The notes below the pieces were generated by a model, which saw only the letters and a program-made list of their open reading frames with translations, ran no database searches and was not told the origin of the DNA. Below are positions 54,201-61,134 of a stretch of 64,000 nucleotides of DNA, in pieces. Every line of letters starts with the position of its first letter. The first letter of the stretch is position 1. The stretch comes from Clostridia bacterium (GTDB lineage: Bacteria > Bacillota > Clostridia > CAKSNL01 > HGM11501). The stretch covers positions 1 through 64,000 of the forward strand of contig JAFQQJ010000064.1 of assembly GCA_017411325.1 (NCBI GenBank), read 5' to 3'. The translations under genes were made by a program, and so were the position numbers.

Positions 54201-54613
54201 TCACCAAAGTCGATGGTGATGGTATCCCCCTTGAAAATCATGTAGCCTTCTTCAACGTCGCCGTCTTTGATAAACTGACCGCCAAGGTCATCGCCAACGG
54301 TAATCTGTCCGTTGTAAAGAGAAGCGATGGCACCTTCTGAGCCTTTACCTGTTACGTTCTGAAATGAAACGTCTACACCGTCAATTTCAGAAAGAAGGGT
54401 AATTCCATCGGTTTCGGATGTTTCGATTGCGGCAAAATCTTCATCTGCCATAAGTTCAATCTCTTCACCGAAGAGGTCCACTTCTGTAAGCTCTTCCTCA
54501 GTAACCTCTTCGATTACGGGAAGGTCCAATGTTGCGTCTTCTGCCCATGCCGGTACTGTGCAAAGAGTTGCCAGCATCGTGAGTGTGAGCAGTATTGACA
54601 ATGCCTTTTTCAT
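48239..54613 (-). CDS. Giant multi-discoidin surface protein D (2124 aa)
   Basis: Fourth paralog, most like A in its N-terminal half and helical segment. Signal peptide MKKALSILLTLTMLATLCTV-PAWA, then LDLPVIEEVTEEELTEVDLF. F5/8C-like regions include AFSGIRLWDSSRTRYFGT, SSYWHSFADPSNQYPDR with IGGIRLWPRNDATAEAN, YTFSGARIFGRWNQPGQAL, ISGIRIYPRVSSYKED, YTGIRHLERPGGTTWN and VTFSGIRYYSRTDNLAG. A helical segment (SAIADIEAARSAYEALPEGA), an Ig-like domain, X2-like domains (TWDVDAGALTLKADYLKTLG), two RGT domains (RGTDNLVITIPEGKTLS), three InlB-like repeats (YSFVKWVNKDGGDVDV) and the conserved C-terminal domain (SARGFITYLDGEEVKTVYTD) complete it. The ATG at 54613 has AAAGGAGTG. No anchor or enzyme motif is visible; probable secreted glycan-binding protein. 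Confidence 0.9.
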   Translation of the reverse strand: MKKALSILLTLTMLATLCTVPAWAEDATLDLPVIEEVTEEELTEVDLFGEEIELMADEDFAAIETSETDGITLLSEIDGVDVSFQNVTGKGSEGAIASLYNGQITVGDDLGGQFIKDGDVEEGYMIFKGDTITIDFGEKMAFSGIRLWDSSRTRYFGTYGTDGTGNEPRPGARRIVTSTVYFSDDGENWYRTFPAAAVYNEEGLYSDLLFPMNGKGAKINLNARYIKFEATTVTETWGELEMEEIAMIDANSDLKTWSLDGHEIPNSAIESVVAGSEWNTISYKVSNAYDGMISLSSYWHSFADPSNQYPDRVYTDEDRSFVITLKEKTKIGGIRLWPRNDATAEANAKSTATMRKVRLMGSEDGTNWYNITSVTADLHNTYDANGYMMPVDVIIPSFIDADLKYIKVVGEKVDNYVCLAEFQLLDEGAKTGTVSAYLSDDDVVTWKAVPAQTAFYSSLGKSIAVNTSVFDGQVHQVINEGEGYYATWLTANNDPHWEIDNALTGDGYVTVDFDLGKSYTFSGARIFGRWNQPGQALTKGHIWVSDDGETWYKSDLHEDGGTTVNIAFEGGAIERVALAKYASTGEIYTDIPATFGEDYNITARYIRIHCAETGGGNHWSFQELLLTAPDNANPTKTPTELGVILKAEADEVTAVINALSASSAIADIEAARSAYEALPEGAKELVTEETLNKLADAEALVKGSIYEMSVAQSTGLNKATFTLPVRDNMEIKSVTYTDTLGRVIDGTDAASVTNDGTNMTITLAGGYETATGLTAYTDGSKGTLYFGTANTTYGWTAGQEIQPSFFTGSFVRKVTSDGIGNHYITITFGDDSTATVNIKTTADFIQLTSAAAIEGSEYDDEIAPKTTWKATTTIRNRDMNKAFDGQVEYLIRKGGATTANNRYETDFVAGKYTANADLSGAVEQVLLYPPVRLDFILDTGEETEISGIRIYPRVSSYKEDKTAGSAAGAPTQIRYWGSDDGEDWVSLGDYTFTTNLTEKTAKFSDIVSYRYYKGSVTKSNGLEYKQTISISEITLLKADTMLTSDEVVTVDASENKAAEFTFALVDDETVASLKDADGSDVAYTFADGVLAISKDTVATLANGENVFTVTFTNDAEFTLTVNKTDTSKVTYMLFDASNGTGALVLTNTSAKEVTALELEDGTELEFTQSDDNKEITVIRQYFRRSGDFFSLIDVNKGGEVKVVATFSDSTTKTYTVTVDAAWVAVTGTSGEFADDEIIPDTTKWKARVSSALDVNQPSNVLSAKAIGKKDYQNWHSYHSTVNGVGGTGDSTAAIGHYLDVDFGENVTPYTGIRHLERPGGTTWNTLVTVTGKNSADEEWTEVYSAKPYYEKVGDYTVGENSVPIYSSDILFGKAVSYRYLRIHIVSTSNHITADTIHFIKDKVTFTGPEKVVIDKDNVTDAKFTFHVPADAEGIINVKVADAAVDAANYTWDVDAGALTLKADYLKTLGTGSFEVKVQIDSSEYFEMDVELKDYYSETYYLTETDNARGTDNLVITIPEGKTLSTLKYGDKDVAFTQADGKATVLRYNFRGLDNFFEVDSVTLNATFSDTETATYTINLQTEWLEVPEADETLFLDDEIVPDMWSATTLSTNSDNNVVSSIFSKTGTYWHSAYTEDRSDPDNVKAVADSEEGRHYIMLSTDSGVTFSGIRYYSRTDNLAGTWDGVTVYVKELDDEEWTLVKSQNFDKTTLGETRVATVYFDEPVYADDVLIVADAGYFKYATAKALTLLKEGASAPGAEEDEVKIDVTPTTGGNVYIDGVPSLGSANVAANDSITLTADEALFKYWIEANTGKILGTDATTGITIKTSVGKDIRAIFADPSAFEAFYAFIGRDGAKLVSSGYVKKGTAPVAPSADQLYTTGYSFVKWVNKDGGDVDVTAKINAETEYYALYEAKGTKQSTITVTNGTVGLFDETDEAASEKTYAYDTKVKAVAAEAEEGQKFAYWTIDEKIVCYTETYIFFAPDMDVALTAVYVAEDAVVEKAVGITMTVSQDTVANEDETILVASFLTTRVVPEGVTVLETGVIYVKDDGVTDLTIDMIGTTTADGKKIKVALCDSKTSGQYKLTASYKDYGGISARGFITYLDGEEVKTVYTDFYKIDCSEN

Positions 54614-54710
54614 AAAGAATCACTCCTTTTTCCGGGGCAAAGCCCCTTATTTATTCGTGCCTTCAGGCACCAAACATTAAAAAGCGTACAAAGACACTTT
54701 TAGTAATATT

Positions 54711-54740
54711 ATTTTATCACAATCCCGGCGTGTTTTCCAA
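54711..54740 (-). promoter_or_regulatory. Promoter of giant gene D
   Basis: On the minus strand TTGGAA (54735-54740), 18-nt spacer ending TTGTGA, TAAAAT (54711-54716), followed by AATATTACTAAAAGTG. Same design as gene C. Confidence 0.7.
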
Positions 54741-55720
54741 CTGTTTTTTATCATCCGTATGATATTTGGGACATTGCACAAAATAGCAACTTTTCCTTTG
54801 TGCAAGATTTCCAAGAGAAAAAGAGACGATATGTCGATGTGTCAGGTTGGCTGTCATTCCGGGTGAGCGCAACGAGATGTTTGCGGTCCGTCGGGGACGC
54901 CGTACCTTACATAATACATCGACAGTACAAGGATGAGTCTCTGCATTTGAATTTTATTTTTCAGTTTCCTTCATTAAAACAGCAATGCGGATGTCTGCCA
55001 TTCTGAGTAAGCACAATCCCCGTTTTGTCATTCTGAGCCGCAGGCGAAGAATCCCTTTCCGGAATGCCGGTTATTATTTATTTGAGATTTTTCGTTCATT
55101 GCATTCTCTCAGAATGACAGCGATGGGCGGGGGGGAGAATGACAGCGATGGGGGAAAGGCAATGCCGTAGGCTTCGGCGGTTTGAGGCAAACAATCAATG
55201 GAGAACTGCGTTCTCCCGAAAGGGTGTGCAGCACGGACAAAGCGGCAGGAGCAAGCCCCTGCCCTACAGTACTTTTTGCCATTCCGAGTGAGCGCGGCCC
55301 TATTCTGTCATTCTGAGTAAGCGCGGCCCTATTCTGTCATTCTGAGCCGCAGGCGAAGAATCCCTTTTCGGAATATCTGTTATTATTTATTTGAGATTCT
55401 TCGCCCTACGGCGTTTTTACCAAAACGGCCTACGGCTCAGAATGACAGCGATGGATGTGGGATAATGCATCGCAAACGAAACACAATCCCTCCGTCATCA
55501 GAGATTTTCGCCTTCGGCTGAAAAACCTCCGATGCCACCTCCCTTTACACAAGGGAGGCTTTATAAAATGTCTCGGAATGCATAAATGCACTCCCTGCGA
55601 TTTTATCATCCGGGTGAAGGAGATTCTTGCTCCTGCCGAAACTATGGCGAATATCCCGGAACGAGCAAGCCCGTTCCCTACAATGATATACAAATGTAAA
55701 GGGCAAAAGTATGATTTAAA
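54741..55720. repeat. Intergenic repeat mosaic 5
   Basis: No gene. It contains GTCATTCTGA...TCAGAATGAC palindromes at 55027-55128 and 55336-55446, a conserved block at about 55152-55285 (GCAATGCCGTAGG, GAGAACTGCGTTCTCCCGAA, GAGCAAGCCCCTGCCCTACA), a CACAATCCCTCC foldback at 55481-55565, and a CATAAATGCACTCCC block. The 55152-55285 block recurs almost unchanged at about 59321-59455. The first 250 bases (54741-54990) are not obviously repetitive. Confidence 0.87.
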
Positions 55721-55725
55721 GCAAA

Positions 55726-55755
55726 AAAACACAGAGGCTTTCGCCTCTGTGTTTT
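55726..55755 (-). terminator. Terminator of the S-layer-type gene
   Basis: Thirteen-bp stem AAAACACAGAGGC/GCCTCTGTGTTTT with a TTTC loop and an A-rich left flank giving a minus-strand U-tract. The stem matches that of giant gene A. Confidence 0.9.
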
Positions 55756-55772
55756 AATTAATCGTAAACTGA

Positions 55773-58760
55773 TTAAGCTTCAACTTCGAATACTACAGTG
55801 TAAACTACGATGTCAAGAACGTCGCCGTCAAGAACCTTAGCTACTGCGAAGCATACTTCTGTTTCTTTCTCAACCATAGTTGCGATTTCGTCTGCTCCGA
55901 TTTCGCCTTCATCGTCAGTGATGAAGCTGTCAAGGAAGCCTTCAATGCTATCTTCAACAGAGAACTTAGCGCTCTTTCTTGTAAGATCAACATTTACTAT
56001 TCTCGCACCCTTAACGTTGAGTTCGTTCTCACCGAAGAATGTGTAGTTACCGTCAAGTTCTTCGTCTGTAAGCCAGCCGTATACATATGCTACGCCTTCT
56101 TCTTCTTCAGCATCATAGCCTTCTTCTGTGAAGATATATCCGCCGTCGAATTCGTCGTTGAGGTTAGCATCAACATATACAACCTTAATGTCTGTTACAA
56201 GACCTGCATCGTCCTGAGCAACTTCAAGGATAGCTCCGTTAAGATACATATCTTCTGTGTAGTTATCAAAGAAGTCTGCATAGCCTTCTACAAGGTATTC
56301 AACATCGAATGCAGATTCGATATCTGTATCAGCTACAGTTTCAAGAGTAACTTCTTCGCCGTTCATATAACCTGTGATTACAAGGTATACTTCTTCTTCG
56401 TCGTTCTCTTCTTCGTAAATGTCCTTTACAACTAAGAGAGCTGCATCTTCAGCGATGTCGCTGTCAGAACCTGTGATTACTAAGCATCCGTATGTCTTGT
56501 CTACGCAGTCAAATGCAAGACCGGTATAGATGTCTTCATCCTTGAAGAGAGAAGCGCTTGCAAGAGAAACTTCCTTCTTCTTCTGTACGTCAACAAGGTC
56601 AACTTCTGTAGTAAATACTACTGTAGACTCAGCAACGCCACCCTTACCTGTTACGCCTGCAAATCTGTTACGGTTTGCATCGTATTCATCTTCTTCAAGT
56701 GCGCCTGCCATAGAGAAGTTTTCTTCGTCAACCTTATCTTCCTCAAGGTCGTTCTTGGGGATTGTGATAGAAGAAATTTCACCAGCGGAGTTAAGAGAAT
56801 ACTTAACAACTCTGTAGTCAGCAACGTCACCTAAAGCAAGTACGTCATAATCTTCATCAGCATCTTCATCAACTGTGAACCAGCTGTCTGTAGCGTCAGA
56901 AAGTCCAGCAAGACCGTCTTCTAATTCGATAGATGTCTTTACGAAATCTTCTTCGTCTGCATCCCAAGCATAGAAGGAAACCTTGTCAGCAAGTTCAGCC
57001 TGAACCCATTCACCCTTTTCGTTCATGAAGAGAACGGTGTAGACGGGAGTACCGAAGATGGGCTCTCTGGAGTTTACATCAAGAACGAATGCATAGTTAC
57101 CGCCTGTTACCTTTTCAGCTTCGGAGTAAGCAATCTTACCATTGTAGTTAAGGAAGAATGTTCCTTCGTCACCCTTAGCAATTGTATCGGTGTACTGGTT
57201 AGACTTAGAGTAGATGTTACCAGCAATCTTATAGTTATTTGTTGTAGAGGTTACTCTGCCTTCAACTGTTTCAGAGGAGATGTAAACCTTAAGAACCTTA
57301 CCGCCGTAGAGTTCTACGATAGAAAGGATGTCATCTTCAGCGATGTCTTCAAATGTTGCTACTGCGCCGTCCTTATAAAGAACTGTGTAGTAGTCTTCAT
57401 CTTCAGGATCAAGAGTAACAGAGTCTGTACCTGCCTTACCTGTTACCTTGTAGCTCTTTTCGTTGATGGACTTAACAGCAACTTCTGCAGTTACAGTTTC
57501 GATGAATACGAAATCGTATACGCCGTTGCCATCGTTGTCAAGAAGTCTGATGATACCGTCATCTGTGCAATCTTCGCCATAAGTTGCGTCAATGTCAGAA
57601 GCGAAATCGTTGATATCAACGTCACCGTCTTCATCATAAACACCATTTACGAAGTAGAGAGCATCATCCTGATCGTCGTCGTTGTTCTTAAGAACCTTTG
57701 CAACAACGGGATCTTCATCTTCGAGATCTTCGTAGTATTCGAATGTGTAGTAGTTTGACTTGTTGGACTTCCAAGAACCAGCTTCGATTTCGTCAAATGC
57801 GATTTCAAGAGTAGAGTTCTTGTTGCCCTTGGGAGCGATTGCAACGAGTTCATCGTCTTCTTCAAAGCCCTTAACATAAGCGGTGATTGTGTAACCGAAA
57901 TAGTTTTCAGCGCCTGTGCCGTTAGCTTCAAATTCGATAGCCTCTCCGGGCTCTGTGGTGAATTCATATTCGCTGTCTTTGTCATCAAAGTTCTTAGCTG
58001 TGTAACCGTCGATAACAGTTGTTGTGATTTCAACTTCCTGATCATCTCTGTCTTCGAAAGTAGCATAGAATGTGCTTGTTACAACACCTTCAAGCTTTGT
58101 AACTTCGAGATAGTCCTTTAAGAGAGTCTGATCGCCCTGAACGTATTCAGGATCAGATGCGGACCATGTTTCCTGTTCCATGATCTTTGCTTCAAGAGAA
58201 TTGAAGAGAAGTCTTGCAACTACCCATCTCTTAGCAGCGTCGCCTGTTACGCCTGTAGCACCCTTGGTGATCTTAAGCATGTTGTTTGCAACATAAAGAT
58301 AACCTGTGGGATAACCACCCTTAACGTTTGCAACAGGTGTGTAGCCGAGCATTGCAACTACCATCTTAACGATTTCTTCGTAGGTTACGGGAGCTTCGGG
58401 ATCGAAGATGCCGTTGCCTCTACCTGCGATGATACCGAAGTTAGATGCATAGTTTACATAACCGGCAGCCCAGTGAGAAGCAGGAACGTCTGTGAAGATT
58501 TCGTCTGCTACCATACCTTCTGCCTGTTCAGCAGCGTTGAGAGCGCAAACTAAAACCTTTGCAGCTTCTGCTCTTGTGATTGTGTTATCAGGAAGGAAGG
58601 TTCCATCCTCATAACCGTTGATGATTCCCAACTTGCTAAGCATTGTTACTGCTTCAAGGTAAGAAGCGTCTTCTGCAACGTCTGTGAATGCAAAAGAGCT
58701 CATTGTGAAGAGCATTGCGCATGCCATTACAAGTGCGAGAACTTTCTTGAGATTTTTCAT
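55773..58760 (-). CDS. S-layer-type protein with N-terminal SLH domains
   Basis: A 995-residue exported protein. A signal peptide (about 1-25, ending TMSSFA) is followed by two clear SLH motifs (about 25-75, LGIINGYEDGTFLPDNTITR; about 88-145, FGIIAGRGNGIFDPEAPVTY) and a degenerate third (about 148-195). The remaining 800 residues are acidic, rich in Asp/Glu/Tyr/Val, low in Cys and Trp, and unmatched to any family I know, as is usual for S-layer proteins. Very strong promoter, roughly 128-nt leader, AAGGAGG ribosome binding site and a good terminator suggest abundant expression. The SLH motifs would bind wall polysaccharide. It could be the main S-layer subunit or one of several surface-array proteins; I favour the former. 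Confidence 0.88.
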   Translation of the reverse strand: MKNLKKVLALVMACAMLFTMSSFAFTDVAEDASYLEAVTMLSKLGIINGYEDGTFLPDNTITRAEAAKVLVCALNAAEQAEGMVADEIFTDVPASHWAAGYVNYASNFGIIAGRGNGIFDPEAPVTYEEIVKMVVAMLGYTPVANVKGGYPTGYLYVANNMLKITKGATGVTGDAAKRWVVARLLFNSLEAKIMEQETWSASDPEYVQGDQTLLKDYLEVTKLEGVVTSTFYATFEDRDDQEVEITTTVIDGYTAKNFDDKDSEYEFTTEPGEAIEFEANGTGAENYFGYTITAYVKGFEEDDELVAIAPKGNKNSTLEIAFDEIEAGSWKSNKSNYYTFEYYEDLEDEDPVVAKVLKNNDDDQDDALYFVNGVYDEDGDVDINDFASDIDATYGEDCTDDGIIRLLDNDGNGVYDFVFIETVTAEVAVKSINEKSYKVTGKAGTDSVTLDPEDEDYYTVLYKDGAVATFEDIAEDDILSIVELYGGKVLKVYISSETVEGRVTSTTNNYKIAGNIYSKSNQYTDTIAKGDEGTFFLNYNGKIAYSEAEKVTGGNYAFVLDVNSREPIFGTPVYTVLFMNEKGEWVQAELADKVSFYAWDADEEDFVKTSIELEDGLAGLSDATDSWFTVDEDADEDYDVLALGDVADYRVVKYSLNSAGEISSITIPKNDLEEDKVDEENFSMAGALEEDEYDANRNRFAGVTGKGGVAESTVVFTTEVDLVDVQKKKEVSLASASLFKDEDIYTGLAFDCVDKTYGCLVITGSDSDIAEDAALLVVKDIYEEENDEEEVYLVITGYMNGEEVTLETVADTDIESAFDVEYLVEGYADFFDNYTEDMYLNGAILEVAQDDAGLVTDIKVVYVDANLNDEFDGGYIFTEEGYDAEEEEGVAYVYGWLTDEELDGNYTFFGENELNVKGARIVNVDLTRKSAKFSVEDSIEGFLDSFITDDEGEIGADEIATMVEKETEVCFAVAKVLDGDVLDIVVYTVVFEVEA

Positions 58761-58894
58761 GTCTCAATTCCTCCTTATAAAAAATATTATTTTTGGCGAA
58801 AGAGATTTGCTTTCCGCAGCGATGGGCCCCTCTTTCAAAGTCCTGCTGCAGTGCCGAAAGCCTGTATCGGATACAGTCCTCCAACCATAGTCAC

Positions 58895-58923
58895 ATTATA
58901 GCACCTACTTTTTCTTAAGTCAA
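58895..58923 (-). promoter_or_regulatory. Strong promoter of the S-layer-type gene
   Basis: On the minus strand TTGACT (58918-58923), 17-nt spacer ending TGC (extended -10), TATAAT (58895-58900). Transcription would start near 58888, leaving a long leader whose 5' end can form the hairpin CTGTAT/ATACAG (about 58862-58877), a feature that often stabilises abundant mRNAs. Confidence 0.88.
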
Positions 58924-58994
58924 TGCTATTCGATGACTTGTAACATAACTGTAAAAAAGCAAACACACAGCTGCAAAAAAACACATCTTTTCCA

Positions 58995-59132
58995 GCCAAT
59001 AACTATACTATCATATAGTTTTTGGCACTTTTTGTCAAGTCTTTTTAAAGATTTTTCGTATTTTTTGCGTTTTGAGCGATATTTCTGTAACATTGGCTGT
59101 TTTTCTGTAACAAATGCCTTTGTTACAGAAAA
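58995..59132. promoter_or_regulatory. Inverted repeats and TTTCTGTAACA motifs upstream of the S-layer-type promoter
   Basis: A perfect 14-bp inverted repeat TTTTCTGTAACAAA/TTTGTTACAGAAAA (59101-59114 and 59119-59132, 4-nt loop) is preceded by another TTTCTGTAACA (59082-59092), 20 bp from the matching motif. A second, nearly perfect inverted repeat (GCCAATAACTAT/ATAGTTTTTGGC, 58995-59026) lies nearer the promoter. None has a terminator-like U-tract, so protein-binding sites are more likely. Which gene they serve is inferred from position. Confidence 0.55.
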
Positions 59133-59189
59133 TGCAAAGTGCAGAATTTCTCATTTCTCATTTAATTTACGTAACAGAATACATAGCAG

Positions 59190-59605
59190 TCTGTCATTCT
59201 GAGCGAGCGCGGCCCCATTTTGTCATTCTAAGCGAGCGCGGCGAGCGAAGAATCCCTTTCCGGAATACCGAGTATTATTTATTTGAGATTCTTCGCCTAC
59301 GGCTCAGAATGACAGCGGTGGGGGAAAGGCAATGCCGTAGGGTTCGGCGGTTTGAGGCAAACAATCAATGGAGAACTGCGTTCTCCCGAAAGGGTGTGCA
59401 GCACGGACAAAGCGGCAGGAGCAAGCCCCTGCCCTACAGTACTTTTTGTCATTCTGAGCGAGCGCGGCGAGCGAAGAATCCCTTTCCGGAATACCGGGTA
59501 TTATTTATTTGAGATTCTTCGCCTGCGGCTCAGAATGACAGTGGTGGACGGCTCAGAATGACAGCGGCTGTGGCACGGAATGACAGTGGTGGGCGTGGGG
59601 ACAAT
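59190..59605. repeat. Intergenic repeat mosaic 6
   Basis: No gene. GTCATTCTGA...TCAGAATGAC palindromes (one base off in the first) lie at 59222-59313 and 59448-59539, around the conserved block 59321-59455 that matches 55152-55285. The end (59540-59600) is three degenerate tandem copies of GAATGACAGCGG-like sequence. Confidence 0.88.
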
Positions 59606-59613
59606 AACAGAAA

Positions 59614-59642
59614 AAAGGCACTGCCCGGCGGGCAGTGCCTTT
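59614..59642 (-). terminator. Terminator of the stalk-domain protein gene
   Basis: Thirteen-bp stem AAAGGCACTGCCC/GGGCAGTGCCTTT with a GGC loop, then TTTTTT on the minus strand. Confidence 0.92.
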
Positions 59643-59653
59643 AATAAGTTCAA

Positions 59654-61075
59654 TTATTTTACAATTGTAACCTTCTGAGTCTCTCCGTTCCAGAATACCT
59701 TAGCACCGAGGTTTTCGGAGATAAAGCGGATAGGTGTATAGGTTCTGTCGTTTTCGATGAATGCGGGAGAGTCAAGCTTAACTTCCTTGCCGTTTACAAG
59801 TGCTGTTTCTGCATCAATTGTAATTTCGATTACGACATCACCCTTTGTGATTGTAACCTTTCTTGCTGCTTCATCCCAGGCAACGGTTGCACCTAAGTGT
59901 TCAGCAACGAATCTTGCGGGAAGCATTGTGCGGTCATTTACAATCTTGGGAGCAACGTCATTTGTCTTTTCATCGCCGAATACATGAGCGTCATGTTCGT
60001 CGATTGTAAGAATCATAACTTCTTCTTCGGTTGCAGCTTCGATTGTATATTCGCCTGCTTCGCCTGCGGGGAATGTGATGGTTCCCTTTTCAGCATCGTA
60101 TTCCACTTCAACAACTTCGCCGTTCTTATCAACAACAACGATTGTGTCAGCAACTACCTTTTCGGGAGCCTTATAGGATACTGTTACCTTGTCTTCCTTG
60201 TAATCTTTGGGAACTGTAACAACATCTTCCTTAACTGTTGCTTCGGGATCCTTTGCGGTTGTTCCGCCTGTTGTTCCGCCTGATGTGCTTGTTCCTGCAT
60301 CAGAAGAAGAGGTGCCGCCTGTTCTCTTCTTAACATTTACTGTTGCAGTAAGGTTACCTTCTGCATCAGCATCATCCTGAATAGCTTCATATGTAATTGT
60401 AGCGATTGTTGCTTCGCCTTCCTTAATAACAGTTGTACCTTCCATAGAACCGGAAACTTCATATGTGCCTTCTTCAGCAACACTTACGCCTTCACAGGTA
60501 AGAGTAAGCTTACCGTTAAAAAGCTTTTCCTCAATGTCCTTAGCCTTTACGCCGTCAGCTACGTTAACTGTAAGTGTAACTGTGCCTTCTCCGTCATCAA
60601 CGGGAGCTTCCCATGTAAAGAGAGTTTCGTCAGCATCAAGCATATCAGCTGTCATTTCGGGAAGAGTAAGAGAATTATCATAGTTAACAGTAATTACGAA
60701 TGAGCCTGTAACAGCAAGCTCATCAAATGCTGCCATATAGTCTGCAACGTCAGCTTCTTCAAGCTCTGCATTAAATGCCTTTTCCGCAAGAGCCTTACCT
60801 GCTGCATACTTGGTCTCTACATTAGCAAGGTCAATAACCGCTCTGAAATCAAAGGAACGGCCAAGAGAAGAATAATAAGCTTCAACAGTTCCTTCGGTTA
60901 CATATTTAGCAGCACCTGCTGCCTTTGCCATAGCATCAGCTTCAACATCAACAGCCAAAGTAAGTGCAGTGCCGACAACAGTAGCAATTCCGCCTTCCTC
61001 ATAAGCTGCAAATGCGTTTCCAACCATACCGATTATCATAAGCATGGAAAGAACGATTGCTGTAATTTTTTTCAT
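59654..61075 (-). CDS. Secreted protein with C-terminal copper-amine-oxidase-like stalk domain
   Basis: A 473-residue exported protein. ATG 61075 (MKKITAIVLSMLMIIG) has AAGGAG at good spacing and starts a signal peptide ending GNAFA. The N-terminal 230 residues are acidic, with a helical part (GKALAEKAFNAELEEADVAD) and a beta part (TVTLTVNVADGVKAKDIEEK); I do not recognise them. A Gly/Ser/Thr linker (GGTSSSDAGTSTSGGTTGGT) leads to an Ig-like strand region and then the double motif NDRTMLPARFVAEHLGATVA and NDRTYTPIRFISENLGAKVF (about 365-473). This domain is shared with the discoidin protein at 19434-22076 and is common on clostridial surfaces, where it probably acts as a wall-associated or structural module. 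Own promoter and terminator. Confidence 0.88.
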   Translation of the reverse strand: MKKITAIVLSMLMIIGMVGNAFAAYEEGGIATVVGTALTLAVDVEADAMAKAAGAAKYVTEGTVEAYYSSLGRSFDFRAVIDLANVETKYAAGKALAEKAFNAELEEADVADYMAAFDELAVTGSFVITVNYDNSLTLPEMTADMLDADETLFTWEAPVDDGEGTVTLTVNVADGVKAKDIEEKLFNGKLTLTCEGVSVAEEGTYEVSGSMEGTTVIKEGEATIATITYEAIQDDADAEGNLTATVNVKKRTGGTSSSDAGTSTSGGTTGGTTAKDPEATVKEDVVTVPKDYKEDKVTVSYKAPEKVVADTIVVVDKNGEVVEVEYDAEKGTITFPAGEAGEYTIEAATEEEVMILTIDEHDAHVFGDEKTNDVAPKIVNDRTMLPARFVAEHLGATVAWDEAARKVTITKGDVVIEITIDAETALVNGKEVKLDSPAFIENDRTYTPIRFISENLGAKVFWNGETQKVTIVK

Positions 61076-61134
61076 AGATATCACTCCTTATAAATTTTAA
61101 CACGCAAAAAGATACTTCTATGGTATCATGTTTT

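Noticed and set aside
25634-54613. Cellulosome scaffoldin (X2-like modules suggest it)
   Set aside because: No dockerin or cohesin motifs are seen in any of the giant proteins or neighbouring secreted proteins.
55773-58760. Glycosidase or protease domain in the S-layer-type protein
   Set aside because: Beyond the SLH motifs I found no catalytic motif; the composition fits a structural surface protein.
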